Below are positions 57,601 to 64,000 of a stretch of 64,000 nt of DNA, in pieces. A program made the position numbers and the translations under genes. The notes under the pieces are model-generated. The model worked only from the letters and a program-made list of their open reading frames with translations. It made no database searches and had not been told where the DNA came from. The stretch is from Jaenimonas drosophilae (lineage: Eukaryota; Euglenozoa; Kinetoplastea; Trypanosomatida; Trypanosomatidae): the NCBI GenBank assembly GCA_030849065.1, contig JASAON010001601.1, positions 1 to 64,000 of the forward strand, in the 5' to 3' direction. The number at the start of each line of letters is the position of its first letter. Position 1 is the first letter of the stretch.

Positions 57601-60600
57601 GTCTGATGGGCAACCTGGAAGGGACGAACAACTGGCATTTGAACAGGGCTTGGGGATAGCACAACATTGCAACGTGTGCCAACTCCCGTGAGCTTCACGT
57701 CCTGTGTCTTTGGGTTGCTCAGGAAGCGGAAGGTCAGCATCGCGCTGAGGGACGAAGCCACAAAAGGGGCGAAGAAAACCTCAATCGTGGCGCTCTCGTT
57801 GGGGGCCAGCATGCCCATTTCCCTGTTGGTCCAGAACTGTGGCCCATGGATCTCGCTGTCCTTGTCTGCGGCTGCCACCACCGCCATCTCCCCATTCTCC
57901 AACAGCGGCTGATTGTTCTTTGACTCCTTGCACGCCAGTCGCCACTCGCACGGGACGGCCTGCTCGTTGGTGAGGGTCAGGGGAACCACATTGAGGCGGC
58001 CCACGACCACCTCCCCAAAGGGCAGAACGGAATCGCTGATGCGCAGGGCCGGGGTAGCGACGTAGCAGCGGCACTCCACAACAATGACCGGACCTCCCTT
58101 GATGTCCAGGCAGAACTCCACGCGGTTTTCACCGGGATGAATCTTGTCAGTATCTACATTGCTTGCATCCAAGGTGACGTCAACCGTCATCTCGGCGAGG
58201 GAGTTGAGGCGCGGCAGCTTCATTGGCTCCACCACAACGGGGAGCTTGGCCAGCTCCTTGCTGTCAAGCATCAAGAACAGCGGCTCAGGGCAGGTATTCA
58301 CGATGCGCAGCCTCGTTGTCCTGCTGTCGTTGCGCGTCATGTGGCCAAAGTCAACCATGTACCGTGCCAGCACATACTTCACACAACCACCAGCGGTTGT
58401 CGAGTTTCGTCGAAGAGAGCGACGTGGTGGGTACTGCCCCCAGACGGAGTTGCTGCGGCTCAGGGCCAACTGCTCCGCCTGGGTTTCGCGTGGAGGTAGG
58501 GTTCCCAGCTCAAGAATTGTGGAGCAGTACGCCAAACGCTCTGCTTCCAGGACCATGGGGTCGGCAATGCCTCTCGGAACCATCAAGGAGTTTGTCTTGG
58601 TCAAGTAGGGAATGCGCTTTTCTGGCTGGGTGCGCTGCAGCTCTATCGCAGCCCCCTCATAGTACTGGCTGGACACTCGGCTCACCGACACCGCATTGTC
58701 CATGCCAAGGAGGGCCACGGTGTTGAGCTGGCCACGGCCCGTTACTCGGATGATTTGGGGGTCAAAGTGGCCCACCTGCACCGTGAAGACTTCGTTGATC
58801 TCATCGGGTACACTAGGGCGGAAGGTAACCTGAAGCCGTAGCTTGTCCTGAATCATCCCCGTCATGGGACTCACCTTGATGGTGGTGGGGTTCTTGAGGG
58901 TGTGAAGGCTCACGTTGAAGTTGACGGCCACGTGGGACGGGTTCGACACGGTGATCGTCTTGGTGGAGTCCAGGTAGTACTGCAGCACACCGAAATCAAG
59001 ACTGGTGTGGTCAAAGTGAATCTGAACCTCCCCGGCAGCTCCGTGAAGACGAAGTGGGTAGTGAGCACCTCCGTGGACCATGCAGGTCGCCGTGGTTTCG
59101 TGGGTTCCAGAGGTGCCGTAGAAGACGGCCTCCACCTGCTGACTGCCGCCAGCTGGGATGGTTCCCTTAAAAGGGATGAAGTCGAAACGCTTCACCAAGA
59201 CACCCTCCGTATCCTCCACTTGGTTGTCTTCGGGGTTCTCCAACGACCACTCAAACGTGGCAGGAATCGTGTCCGACTCGTTGTAGAGGACCAACTCACG
59301 CCTCTCCTCCGTATCCTTCAGGATGGTGCCAAAGTTGATCTTCTCCCCAAGAGGCTCAATACGAATGCTGGGGAAGAGAAGCTTCGCCGACACCGTGACG
59401 AACTGAGTGCTGGAGTGGTTGGCGTAGCTCACAACGACCTTGCTCTTGCAGCTGTGGGAGAGGGAGTCACCGCGGTAGACGGGGTTGAAGCGCACACCAA
59501 CAACCTGCGTGGCGCCACTGGGGAGGTCAAAGTTCACGTCACCTTCAATGGAAAAGGGGGACTTGTTGTCCCGCATGTGCAAACGCACAATCAGCGGCAT
59601 GCTGGTTATGTTCTTCATGGTGAAGGACTTGACAATGGTGGCGGCGTCAGAGGTCTCGTCGATGCGATCTGGGAACTGGACGTAGTCGAACTGAATGGCC
59701 TTGGTGCTATAGGAGATGAGTGGAGCCACAAAGTTACCAGTGATCTTGGCGCGCATGATCTCCTTGAAGGTTCCAGACTGCTTCATGTAGAACTCGTCGG
59801 AGAACTGGCCTACATCACTGGCATAGCCGAGCATGGTGAAGGTCGCGCTGCCACGTGCGGGAATCACAGTGCGCTCGGGCTTCATGCGAAAGACGATGGG
59901 AGGCGCACCATCCTTGATCTTAGTTCCGCGAATATTGTGCCATTGAACCTCCTGGTCCTTGCGGCCCTTGTTGAATATGACCACCTCTTGAGTGATGTTC
60001 GTATCGGTGAAGATATCACCAAAGTGGTAGTCGGAGAGGTCAACCTCGGGAACGAGGGCGAAGCCCTTGCCAATGGCCTTCACGGGAATCGGCGCGAAGG
60101 CTCCTTCGGAGTACTGAACATTAAGCTCGATGGAGTCCAAGAAGGTCATGGCTTCATCTAGGCATGCGGTGACCTTCAAGGGGAGGCTAGAAAAGGGCTC
60201 AATGCGGGCCGTCAGGGGTTCTACCGTGAAGACGACTGCCTGAACCTCCTTGGTGAGGCGGATTGTGCAGTTGGCTGGGATAGGGCTCGTGTTGGACACG
60301 GTGACAATCTTCTCCACCTTCTCGAGCACATCTATTGTACCAAAGTTGGCTGAGGAAGGCTGGAGCTCCAGAATTGGTCCACAGGCAGTGGCAGTGAGCA
60401 GCACGATTTCCGGAGATTCATCCTCCACTCCAATGGTTCGAATACTGAGTGAGAAGGAGATGTTGCCCGTACTCAACGCACGCAGGGTGATGGGGACCTG
60501 CACCTTGTGATGCGGATCAATAACCTCGATACTGGTTTCGCGATTAGGCTGGCCAATCGTCACGGCAGCCATTTCATGAATACCACCACCGCCGAGCATC

Positions 60601-62567
60601 GTCACCTCAAACTTGCCAGACATGGCGGTGTCGTTGGACACCTCGAGATTCATGACGTAGTCGTAGCCCACAAAGCAGCGGCCGTAGTGAAGTCGGTCCG
60701 TCGTCACGCGGAGGGGGGGAACAAGGCACAAGGCCTTGATGGGGAGTGAGTCCACGGATTCGCCAACGTCCTCCACATCAACCAGAAGTGCGGTATCGTA
60801 CTCTCCCAATGTGTTGGAGATGAACTCGATCTTGATGGTTTGGGCAGTCATGGGGTCAATCACACTGTTTGGGGGAATGATGTTGAAGTGTGAGATGAAT
60901 GGACTGTTCTCCGGGAGGTGGAGGTGAAAGTTCATGGGCACCTGACTTGTATTGGTGATCTGAAACGTTCGGCTATGCCAGAAGTTGTAGCTGACGTTAC
61001 CAAAGTCCAACTCATCAATGTCGAACTGGAAGGTAGGGCCAATAATGCGTCCCTTGAACTGCAGTGACAGCTCTTCCAAAGTTCCATGAATATGGATGTT
61101 GAAGGTCTCACAAATCACGCCAATGAGGTCAGATTGGAGGGTGATGCGCAGCATCTTGGCTTCTCCAGGTTGCAGTACGCCGTTGGAGGGTGAGAAGCTG
61201 AACTTCTGGCCGAGGATACTTCCCAATGGAATCACAGCGTATCGTGCCTCAACACATCCAACGTTCTCGATCTCCACCTCGTATTCATGGATCGCATTCA
61301 TGTACACATCACCAATGTGGAGCTTCGTGTACTCCAGCTTGCACTGAGGGCCCATGCCGGCTCCTTTCACCTGAAGAGGAATACGGTCGTATCGGCCCGT
61401 GATGTCCAAGTAAGCCATCGATGTCGAAGGAACCGCCAGTTGGGGGCTGAAGGTGACGGTGAACTCCTTCACGCCACGACCATAAATGACTCCAGAGGTG
61501 GGCTCGATGCTGAACACCTCATCGTCAAACACGCGCTTCACGTGAGAAACCGCTTCTAAGCGGTCCATCTGCTTACGTTCATCGACGGTGATCTGGGGGC
61601 GAATGCCTGCCGTATCCATGGCGGAGGCCATGCTGATCATCTCCTTGGCTCGGATCTTCTCCTCTGTGGCGGTCGCATCGCTCTTCCACGTGAACTGCAC
61701 CGTGTGGTCACTCTGGTTTACCACACGCACAACTGCCTGACGTTCTGTCGTGACGAAGGTTCCTGGGAAGTCAACCGTCATCTGCTCCAGCTCAATGTTT
61801 GCCTCCACCGCGCACCCCGAGCAGCTAACTTCCTGGATCACATCGCATTCTGGGCCAACAAAAAAGCGAAGTGATTCCACGTAGCGCCGTAGCTCGTGGG
61901 GGGAGAAGAGTACCTCCACAGGGGTGACCCCACCTTGAGGAGGCACGGTGCCAAAGGAGGGTGAGCAGGTGAAGGGTGATCCATCGGCCACCCCCACCTT
62001 CCACACGCATGAGGACTCTCCGTTGTTGCGAAGAAACAACAACGACCGGCTGGTGCCCTTGACGGGAGCATCCTCTGTCGTGAACTCTGTTGGAATATCA
62101 AGCTTGCCACGGCTTCCAAAGGCACGAACAGGGATGGAAAACTGCTCCTCATCCGTGAGGACAGTCAAATGACAAAAGTAGTCCTTGTTCTCCTCCGGCT
62201 TGAACTGTACCTTGTACTGCACCGTGAGGCCAGAGGCCACTTTCAGAGTGCTGGTCGTTCCTTTGGGGGCGGACAGGGAGAACATGTGTGAATCTGGTCG
62301 AGCCACACGCAAGAACTGATTGGACCGAGTACGATTCTTAAAGGTGATGGTTGTTTCGTAGGTTGTGTTGGGCTTGAAGGAGTTGAAGACAATTTCCTGC
62401 GGCGTCACCTCAAAAATCATATCGGCTGGAAGCCCTTGACTACTTTGTGTACCACCCACGCGCTGCGATTTTGCACCGTTTTGAGCAGGACTAGAGGCAG
62501 CCGCCATGGGAGCAACTGCAGTCGCCGATGGCTTTGGTCGAATACATGGGTCACTACTTCGGCGCAT
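48684..62567 (-). CDS. HYDIN: HYDIN, central-pair protein of the flagellar axoneme
   Basis: The protein has 4627 residues from the ATG at 62565-62567; an in-frame upstream GTG is not used. Human HYDIN has 5121. Nearly all of it is tandem ASH/MSP-type immunoglobulin-like modules of about 100 residues. Each has a P-x-x-x-x-F-x-x-V-x-x-G start and closes with phrases such as VQFKPEENKDY, VTFSPQLAVPS and VEFSPTDVG-type turns. Near residue 1792 is a P-loop, GPPQSGKTTQAARVAENLGY, the start of the HYDIN-specific adenylate-kinase-like insertion (about 1785-2110), with a helical segment after it. HYDIN forms the C2b projection of the central pair and is needed for motility; this is known in algae, mice and trypanosomes. 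No frameshift is seen across 13.9 kb. Confidence 0.97.
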   Translation of the reverse strand: MRRSSDPCIRPKPSATAVAPMAAASSPAQNGAKSQRVGGTQSSQGLPADMIFEVTPQEIVFNSFKPNTTYETTITFKNRTRSNQFLRVARPDSHMFSLSAPKGTTSTLKVASGLTVQYKVQFKPEENKDYFCHLTVLTDEEQFSIPVRAFGSRGKLDIPTEFTTEDAPVKGTSRSLLFLRNNGESSCVWKVGVADGSPFTCSPSFGTVPPQGGVTPVEVLFSPHELRRYVESLRFFVGPECDVIQEVSCSGCAVEANIELEQMTVDFPGTFVTTERQAVVRVVNQSDHTVQFTWKSDATATEEKIRAKEMISMASAMDTAGIRPQITVDERKQMDRLEAVSHVKRVFDDEVFSIEPTSGVIYGRGVKEFTVTFSPQLAVPSTSMAYLDITGRYDRIPLQVKGAGMGPQCKLEYTKLHIGDVYMNAIHEYEVEIENVGCVEARYAVIPLGSILGQKFSFSPSNGVLQPGEAKMLRITLQSDLIGVICETFNIHIHGTLEELSLQFKGRIIGPTFQFDIDELDFGNVSYNFWHSRTFQITNTSQVPMNFHLHLPENSPFISHFNIIPPNSVIDPMTAQTIKIEFISNTLGEYDTALLVDVEDVGESVDSLPIKALCLVPPLRVTTDRLHYGRCFVGYDYVMNLEVSNDTAMSGKFEVTMLGGGGIHEMAAVTIGQPNRETSIEVIDPHHKVQVPITLRALSTGNISFSLSIRTIGVEDESPEIVLLTATACGPILELQPSSANFGTIDVLEKVEKIVTVSNTSPIPANCTIRLTKEVQAVVFTVEPLTARIEPFSSLPLKVTACLDEAMTFLDSIELNVQYSEGAFAPIPVKAIGKGFALVPEVDLSDYHFGDIFTDTNITQEVVIFNKGRKDQEVQWHNIRGTKIKDGAPPIVFRMKPERTVIPARGSATFTMLGYASDVGQFSDEFYMKQSGTFKEIMRAKITGNFVAPLISYSTKAIQFDYVQFPDRIDETSDAATIVKSFTMKNITSMPLIVRLHMRDNKSPFSIEGDVNFDLPSGATQVVGVRFNPVYRGDSLSHSCKSKVVVSYANHSSTQFVTVSAKLLFPSIRIEPLGEKINFGTILKDTEERRELVLYNESDTIPATFEWSLENPEDNQVEDTEGVLVKRFDFIPFKGTIPAGGSQQVEAVFYGTSGTHETTATCMVHGGAHYPLRLHGAAGEVQIHFDHTSLDFGVLQYYLDSTKTITVSNPSHVAVNFNVSLHTLKNPTTIKVSPMTGMIQDKLRLQVTFRPSVPDEINEVFTVQVGHFDPQIIRVTGRGQLNTVALLGMDNAVSVSRVSSQYYEGAAIELQRTQPEKRIPYLTKTNSLMVPRGIADPMVLEAERLAYCSTILELGTLPPRETQAEQLALSRSNSVWGQYPPRRSLRRNSTTAGGCVKYVLARYMVDFGHMTRNDSRTTRLRIVNTCPEPLFLMLDSKELAKLPVVVEPMKLPRLNSLAEMTVDVTLDASNVDTDKIHPGENRVEFCLDIKGGPVIVVECRCYVATPALRISDSVLPFGEVVVGRLNVVPLTLTNEQAVPCEWRLACKESKNNQPLLENGEMAVVAAADKDSEIHGPQFWTNREMGMLAPNESATIEVFFAPFVASSLSAMLTFRFLSNPKTQDVKLTGVGTRCNVVLSPSPVQMPVVRPFQVAHQTIKLINYEDHAVEVCSLNLDVTHLQELHMLDRAVKLAADGRLIFPLRSGGESLPEELLDSIYTNLASKASCLTYKLSEDDAISIGGSSIHGKKSRHTNIGASSVADSNMNSIPDNEHIEIVEAVPEEAHVQPTFVLLVGPPQSGKTTQAARVAENLGYHRVDWNALIAAEAERDTANGEVIRNILTYFASQPINIPSPEKTVIRPSGRLADFANATLQSTLFSMSFRDNDAAIGPAAPSFSRTFDSKALQPAANSSSPRPGSKGANQPPTEPSFPFARFVPSIMKKVLRVHLQNVLHAEPKASFIMDDLLCCLTNDKQMLLDLLKEVCESMEYPLHILSLAVSEATVGLRYASAAERVCHERVQEAFLEPLTEEAFEALTPEAREDYNFKLQYFNECRRELLTTTKRMDHFRGMLKEGPQLSVQESLQVQMMAAKEALESGTRGSRKPTRRGEPERAAPAWDELTPMSAFKELQNSLTRAAAEEIPTAVPPMHLVVVNAESPEIQVTDSILRLVTMKSELSEQHPVSEDLTLVVKSPSEASLCPSAYGGFGDMNVNRIGQWSFFDRSRLQFLQRKNIDYVRFFSKVEREVVVSKKNTKTKTTTLLRRFEERTRWLLPPKSSVDIAVEFCCDKVGEHISLCQFGVVGTLQEIDLKIQANAALPDMSRAEKEIFPVIRPRLTTGRCPSRVFFAAKKLYDFGPLLVPAPLKQRRKSDRAVVSSAGTAPKDPLARGSEAPVEVLSSTETLSFTNKGISEAEVTVQFMNEKEKTFSVSPTKFTLDVGATQQVTLTASPESVGEIQNQLIACVKDNPSPWVVQVTCVGSRPAVTIDDKKECEIDFGRSVLNLTSERTVTLANVSRMPIQWKLGGLEKLPPEIRIDDTTGIIPENGICPLTVVFDTKNTCLHAITLQVIITDPNRPNIIYEVLPLLIRAEGHDVVLEWTREVDFKLMHVGETKKETIRVMNKSPYDVGYMFRVPKRLQGTITVSPQTGTIRGMLGYKDVAIATIEVTAHFDREGEIPRKLGQMEVAFYHPEKKELLYPLQTIPISGEAWYTRFSMKPSTIDFGSCFFNQRKQATFEIRNAGRFPVNYRFFNFKEGCEPLRVAFREQQAAADAEEAVVAKRANTKASKNDADYRIGCFTVSPARGCIPVGEVQSLTVVTVPDEASNPKETLGIYVEQTEPEIEANGVPLELAAHPATPGICADLTSNADVETIFEEQQVVFRLDQFDKCAKAFGKEDGTFSFGTALVGHRVEERFRIANSSPLPCTVVVQLQSVNAASNSSKNNNTLPEGFDLAGVELTGAPQLRLVLPPFESRFVTVGFTASSLHRFEARFVATVENGTDPRTNVLMFCMAGVGTLPNVEYVLPSKLFKVAQPNFAELSTRSRQRDPRRNAPAAVLEPQMDNIQLPLTLIGSHSSRYFIIKNTGVVPAEVRLTKSHSEGIASCVAVQKLNRDISIPVGSQEIFEVEFMPTDVGKGILKLHVALADNPFENKELTVEVHSFSQSISFDNIDPASSDLVDMGDCYLKEPKLHTFSIRNNTAYDLRFAWTTPSIDVAEMVPSVGHLLAGCTKQITARITCSEIGSQRIVPCQVDAEPIDLVERGEWDSAMTNQRWAVAEDENAAQQPIDPNRRTLRRIMEPVAEPAYRLLDAGVFSQALNLGYTCDRPTYDLSLLNNDDKPQQLDVISFPTTKIFQRRIVKLRLTNTGTVALPFNFSVMSRAHFVTHHDAEAETDFTVEPAEGVVSTNTFLDVSVIFAPHAAEESTRALLCAFPHSTRPQLEVPLRGSGECPLIHFQIPQSSYLEKRADGEAGLLDPETLVIEFLTRGLHTKTTMRFKVINPTSTSYHFDWNEISAVGALSPFRCLTPSGSISAGKQLEVAFEFSADTLGTRESKWTFYIQGKASVPFLLVGRAVEPDVFFDNSKLNFGSVNVGTRNEKTLLLENRDDVPFAFSFDKTELQGASSFMAVRPLSGIVGPKEKLPILIAFMPQDEMEYNVPLVCQVKKASTPLTINVKGEGICIHDALQVESLNEEPPIPVTKGQPLIVNLGRVQVDDRVVRNFVLSNNGQYPYDYMVTFHERRFITIDNVVGTVQPKQRAVVTFTYKPSVEESLRQFRMQFKIGKKVTYHVGIQGTTYIPKLNLSFDRYDFGPRFITSYTSGGEVSTVLTLTNNDKELITVDCTFSEGNEWCELDKSSFVARPNDVSELKLVFTPREVRTYEDKLKLVLNGVYSMYLPILGEGVVPRVEVMNHFAKLGVARIGDKREVEMKLECRSRIPTPVSFVGCLDEDLVRKGVSVSAQNILLKPKEIRTIGIVFKPQQRMGEFQREMKMLVCGKEFPFALLSGACEDSEIHLDVTTLKFPDVVVGSSATRRIVIMNSGDISQKFTWNGLRTGELIVSPPTGFIRSHTEFICELHYTPKSADSHIQRSVNVDFDNSPPMSVTVDANAISRPPAKGILIFNCRARETVEQRVTIENTFNQPWVIEPILDHSSWTVAKSITIKQRSKADLVISYHPMKPTKEDDIDVAALFIPRPDGTGMTYTLEGQAEAPGPSGPMQEITVEARTPHTVRFNVNNWSPAPLRFTRDLTWTPEPEDGLISVKGPSGIEVPPNSNKEYTLVITSMREGVYHGTISFNCAERMDMVQFYEFSLQTASQPRAETVEMQAAVRSSAVYNIPVSNPLNKPVTATCKLEGPADAITVAATVTIPAKSAVNIPVEFFPLIHKDFAPVKLAVTCPELGSTNYVLRLTSTQGVPEKVTRLVCPLGHTITFALKFTHFARSNTDYTVRIGEGAQTKNAVFNKIGQGSSIKAPAAGRPKGLELSCDFSYEPQSMGTLKEVIEFTSPAGGTYSFPIMATCGQPQRQGPFMMRPGQTTSLPFKNVFTEPISITAVTDSPLFIVTKKTEIIAAKKAVNVSVQCKMDDSIDVARGKLVVACTPPSCTAPLEWTYYLECSRPEGAASSGPRKSLSRRR

Positions 62568-63278
62568 CCGCAAAGGCTCAACCACGATGTATATATCGTG
62601 GGTAAACTACGTATAGTGGATAATCAGGTAGGTGTATCGTAGTAGAATGTACTTGCTATTGAGCTTGTGAAACGCCACGTTTAACACAAGTTCTCGTTGG
62701 ACACCTACCAGCTTCTAGATACCACAGTCGTAGTGGAATGGATGACTTCAGCACCTTGGCGAAATCTATCCAAACGCAAACAAAAAAAACAATAAAGAAC
62801 TTCCGACAACGAGCAATTCAAGAGAAAGGGAGGGTGGGAATGTGCATTTGGTAGGTTTCAGAGCATGCAGTGCAACAGTACACTACTTCGCCAGAGTGCG
62901 GCTTTTTGCACTGGGGAGCAAACTTTGAGTTGATCAGGGTGGCATATCAAACTTCTTCAGAAGTAGATGAGCAGTGGATAGCTCGTACTGGCCACAGTGT
63001 CATCTACAACAACAGGAGAACACACGCGACAGCAGAATATCCGCATGTGCGTCTGTTTAGGTTACATCGTTGCACGAGACATCAAAACCCAATGAACTCA
63101 TTGGTACTTCTCTATCATACTGCCGTACCTCCAAGGGTCTACCACTCACTCAATGAGCTCATGACTCACTAGTGAGATGAAAAAGATGAACTGACTTTTC
63201 CTTGCACAGAGAAATACCACGCGAGATGTGGGTGTATCAGAGGATGATGAGCGTGGCGCATCTATCGCCTTCCAGAAA
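62568..63278. other. Intergenic region between the ubiquitin-like and HYDIN genes
   Basis: 711 bases. The HYDIN acceptor may be minus-strand CACTATACGTAG (AG at 62607-62608), but its pyrimidine tract is poor. An A-rich run on the plus strand (about 62775-62795) gives a T-tract on the minus strand. No RNA gene or ATG-started protein of note was found. Confidence 0.45.
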
Positions 63279-63596
63279 CTACTCCTTCTCCTCCGCGTTC
63301 AACGAAGGAATGGTCTTGTGTTTCACTAAGAAGAGGACGGCGTTGTCCTCCACTCCTATAGCACGCAAAGTGACTGAGTCATCTGCAAAGAACTGACCAT
63401 TAAAGCTGATCACGAACAGATTCATGTTTACCTCGGAAAGTGGCTCATGGGCCTGCTTGAGTGCGCGCTTTGTATCACGAAGATTGGTGCTCAAGTCCAA
63501 GCTGAGCGGGAAGCTCCCCTCGCTGCACTGCAGGGAAATCTTCACCGCACGAGCCACTGGAGTCGCAACAGGTCGCTTCGGCGCAATGCTGGACAT
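63279..63596 (-). CDS. Small ubiquitin-like domain protein
   Basis: The protein has 105 residues from the ATG at 63594-63596. The open frame reaches 63830, but that extension encodes the (GT)15 repeat and a T-tract, and an acceptor at 63628-63629 removes it. Residues about 20-95 follow the ubiquitin beta-grasp layout: a first strand pair (VKISLQCSEGSFPLSLDL), a helix (LRDTKRALKQAHEPL), strand three (FVISFNGQFFADD), then SVTLRAIGVEDNAVLFLVKH, which matches the ubiquitin T-L-x-x-x-G-I-x-x-x-x-x-L-x-L-V pattern. No C-terminal Gly-Gly is present (it ends LNAEEKE), so it is not a conjugated modifier. A protein-binding UBL role is likely. Homology call rests on pattern only. Confidence 0.7.
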   Translation of the reverse strand: MSSIAPKRPVATPVARAVKISLQCSEGSFPLSLDLSTNLRDTKRALKQAHEPLSEVNMNLFVISFNGQFFADDSVTLRAIGVEDNAVLFLVKHKTIPSLNAEEKE

Positions 63597-63627
63597 ACTT
63601 CGATGATGGTATGCTTGGGTGGTGATG

Positions 63628-63629
63628 CT
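63628..63629 (-). promoter_or_regulatory. Putative spliced-leader acceptor for the ubiquitin-like gene
   Basis: Minus-strand GTTATTTTCTTGCAG ends with AG at 63628-63629, 32 bases upstream of the ATG at 63596. The tract and CAG are a strong match and decide the start against the longer frame. Confidence 0.65.
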
Positions 63630-63785
63630 GCAAGAAAATAACACAAAGGAATAACTTTCTTTACAACGATACAGAAAGAGACACCGCACGTGGTGATTGG
63701 CTACCCAAGGCGGCAAAGAAGACGAAAAAAAAAACGTGAACAGGTGAAGACATTTCATTTGGTTGGACATAAAAAGAGTAAGGAA

Positions 63786-63787
<2 letters not shown>

Positions 63788-63817
<30 letters not shown>
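63788..63817. repeat. Dinucleotide repeat (GT)15
   Basis: Fifteen GT units on the plus strand, in the untranslated part upstream of the ubiquitin-like gene. Long GT/CA runs are common in kinetoplastid intergenic DNA and are likely to vary in length. Confidence 0.95.
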
Positions 63818-63819
<2 letters not shown>

Positions 63820-63917
63820 TACAACAGCAATGTTTGTCGCTGGTTTACTCGATACCCGTATAAAGGGGGGTTATCTCATGTCGCTGTGTGTTAAGCCGTT
63901 TTGGCCCTCACTCCTAC

Positions 63918-64000
63918 CTACAGCAGCGGGATGCTCACGGAGTTCAAAGCATCCACAGCCCAGGATGGGTAGTTGCCCTTGGGGTAGTACGACCGGAAGA
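63918..64000 (-). CDS. C-terminal end of an unidentified gene (runs off right edge)
   Basis: The minus strand reads in frame to a TAG at 63918-63920, giving the last 26 residues, which end DALNSVSIPLL; the part before includes RSYYPKGNYPSW. The composition (aromatic and structured rather than low-complexity), and its position one gene-length spacing upstream of the ubiquitin-like gene on the same strand, suggest a real coding end. It is too short to identify. Confidence 0.5.
   Translation of the reverse strand, partial: FRSYYPKGNYPSWAVDALNSVSIPLL

Larger units (their letters stand above)
63597..63917. other. Intergenic region upstream of the ubiquitin-like gene
   Basis: 321 bases containing the acceptor at 63628-63629, a T-rich minus-strand stretch (about 63720-63735), and the (GT)15 repeat at 63788-63817. 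The rest is 3' sequence of the edge gene. Confidence 0.5.

Noticed and set aside
58902..60161. 419-codon plus-strand open frame
   Set aside because: Antisense to HYDIN, whose frame encodes recognisable ASH modules here. It is a by-product of codon bias.
62870..63172. 100-codon plus-strand frame
   Set aside because: Starts at GTG, on the wrong strand, with no recognisable features.
63597..63830. N-terminal extension of the ubiquitin-like protein
   Set aside because: It translates the GT repeat and T-tract, and the acceptor at 63628-63629 lies within it.

Overview
This is a kinetoplastid nuclear sequence, from a trypanosomatid or bodonid relative; I cannot place it more closely. The evidence is consistent across the window. 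Every supported gene lies on the minus strand, and none needs an intron. Genes are separated by about 160-1250 bases, and many starts are preceded on the minus strand by a pyrimidine tract and an AG, as expected for spliced-leader trans-splicing acceptors. The gene content agrees: a flagellar HYDIN, IFT20, a calpain-like protein without catalytic residues, a protein with a BILBO1-type N-terminal domain, and acetate:succinate CoA-transferase (SCOT-family) genes. The window reads as one piece of a polycistronic transcription unit transcribed from right to left. I saw no tRNA, rRNA, transposon, CRISPR array or plus-strand gene.

Layout in transcription order (right to left): C-terminal end of an unknown gene (63918-64000); small ubiquitin-like protein (63279-63596); HYDIN (48684-62567, about 22% of the window); splicing factor SF3A3 (46172-47863); two acidic, probably nuclear, disordered proteins (44584-45969 and 42291-44348); a U1/matrin-type zinc-finger protein (41778-42113); adenylate kinase 6/Fap7 (41053-41613); a 1044-residue protein with repeated beta-type segments (37725-40859); a 642-residue protein with a zinc module resembling the RNA polymerase second-subunit C-terminus (35428-37356); a tandem array of three SCOT/ASCT CoA-transferases (28812-35003); a PH-like protein (25414-27567); an RluA-family pseudouridine synthase (23699-25102); the BILBO1-domain protein (22490-23398); a ZNF277-like protein (21045-21986); an unknown 253-residue protein (19997-20758); APC1 (14154-19739); IFT20 (13418-13807); a 984-residue disordered protein (10069-13023); an LRR-calpain pseudoprotease (6278-9580); a cytochrome b561-domain protein (5403-6053); a tail-anchored RING protein (2576-5086); a basic low-complexity protein (1480-2283); CCDC25 (623-1249); and the N-terminus of a probably mitochondrial protein (1-406).

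As usual in kinetoplastids, neighbours do not form functional operons, apart from the tandem CoA-transferases. Recurrent themes are flagellum construction (HYDIN, IFT20, BILBO1-domain), RNA processing and ribosome maturation (SF3A3, U1-type finger, AK6, pseudouridine synthase, ZNF277-like) and mitochondrial acetate/ketoacid metabolism.

The points most worth a second look are these. The third CoA-transferase paralog has lost the catalytic glutamate. The 642-residue protein carries an RPB2-like tail. The calpain has substitutions at all three catalytic positions. The 1044-residue protein has repeated segments I cannot assign to a family. Several starts given here are downstream of the longest open frame, because the upstream part begins with a non-ATG codon or lies 5' of a clear splice acceptor.
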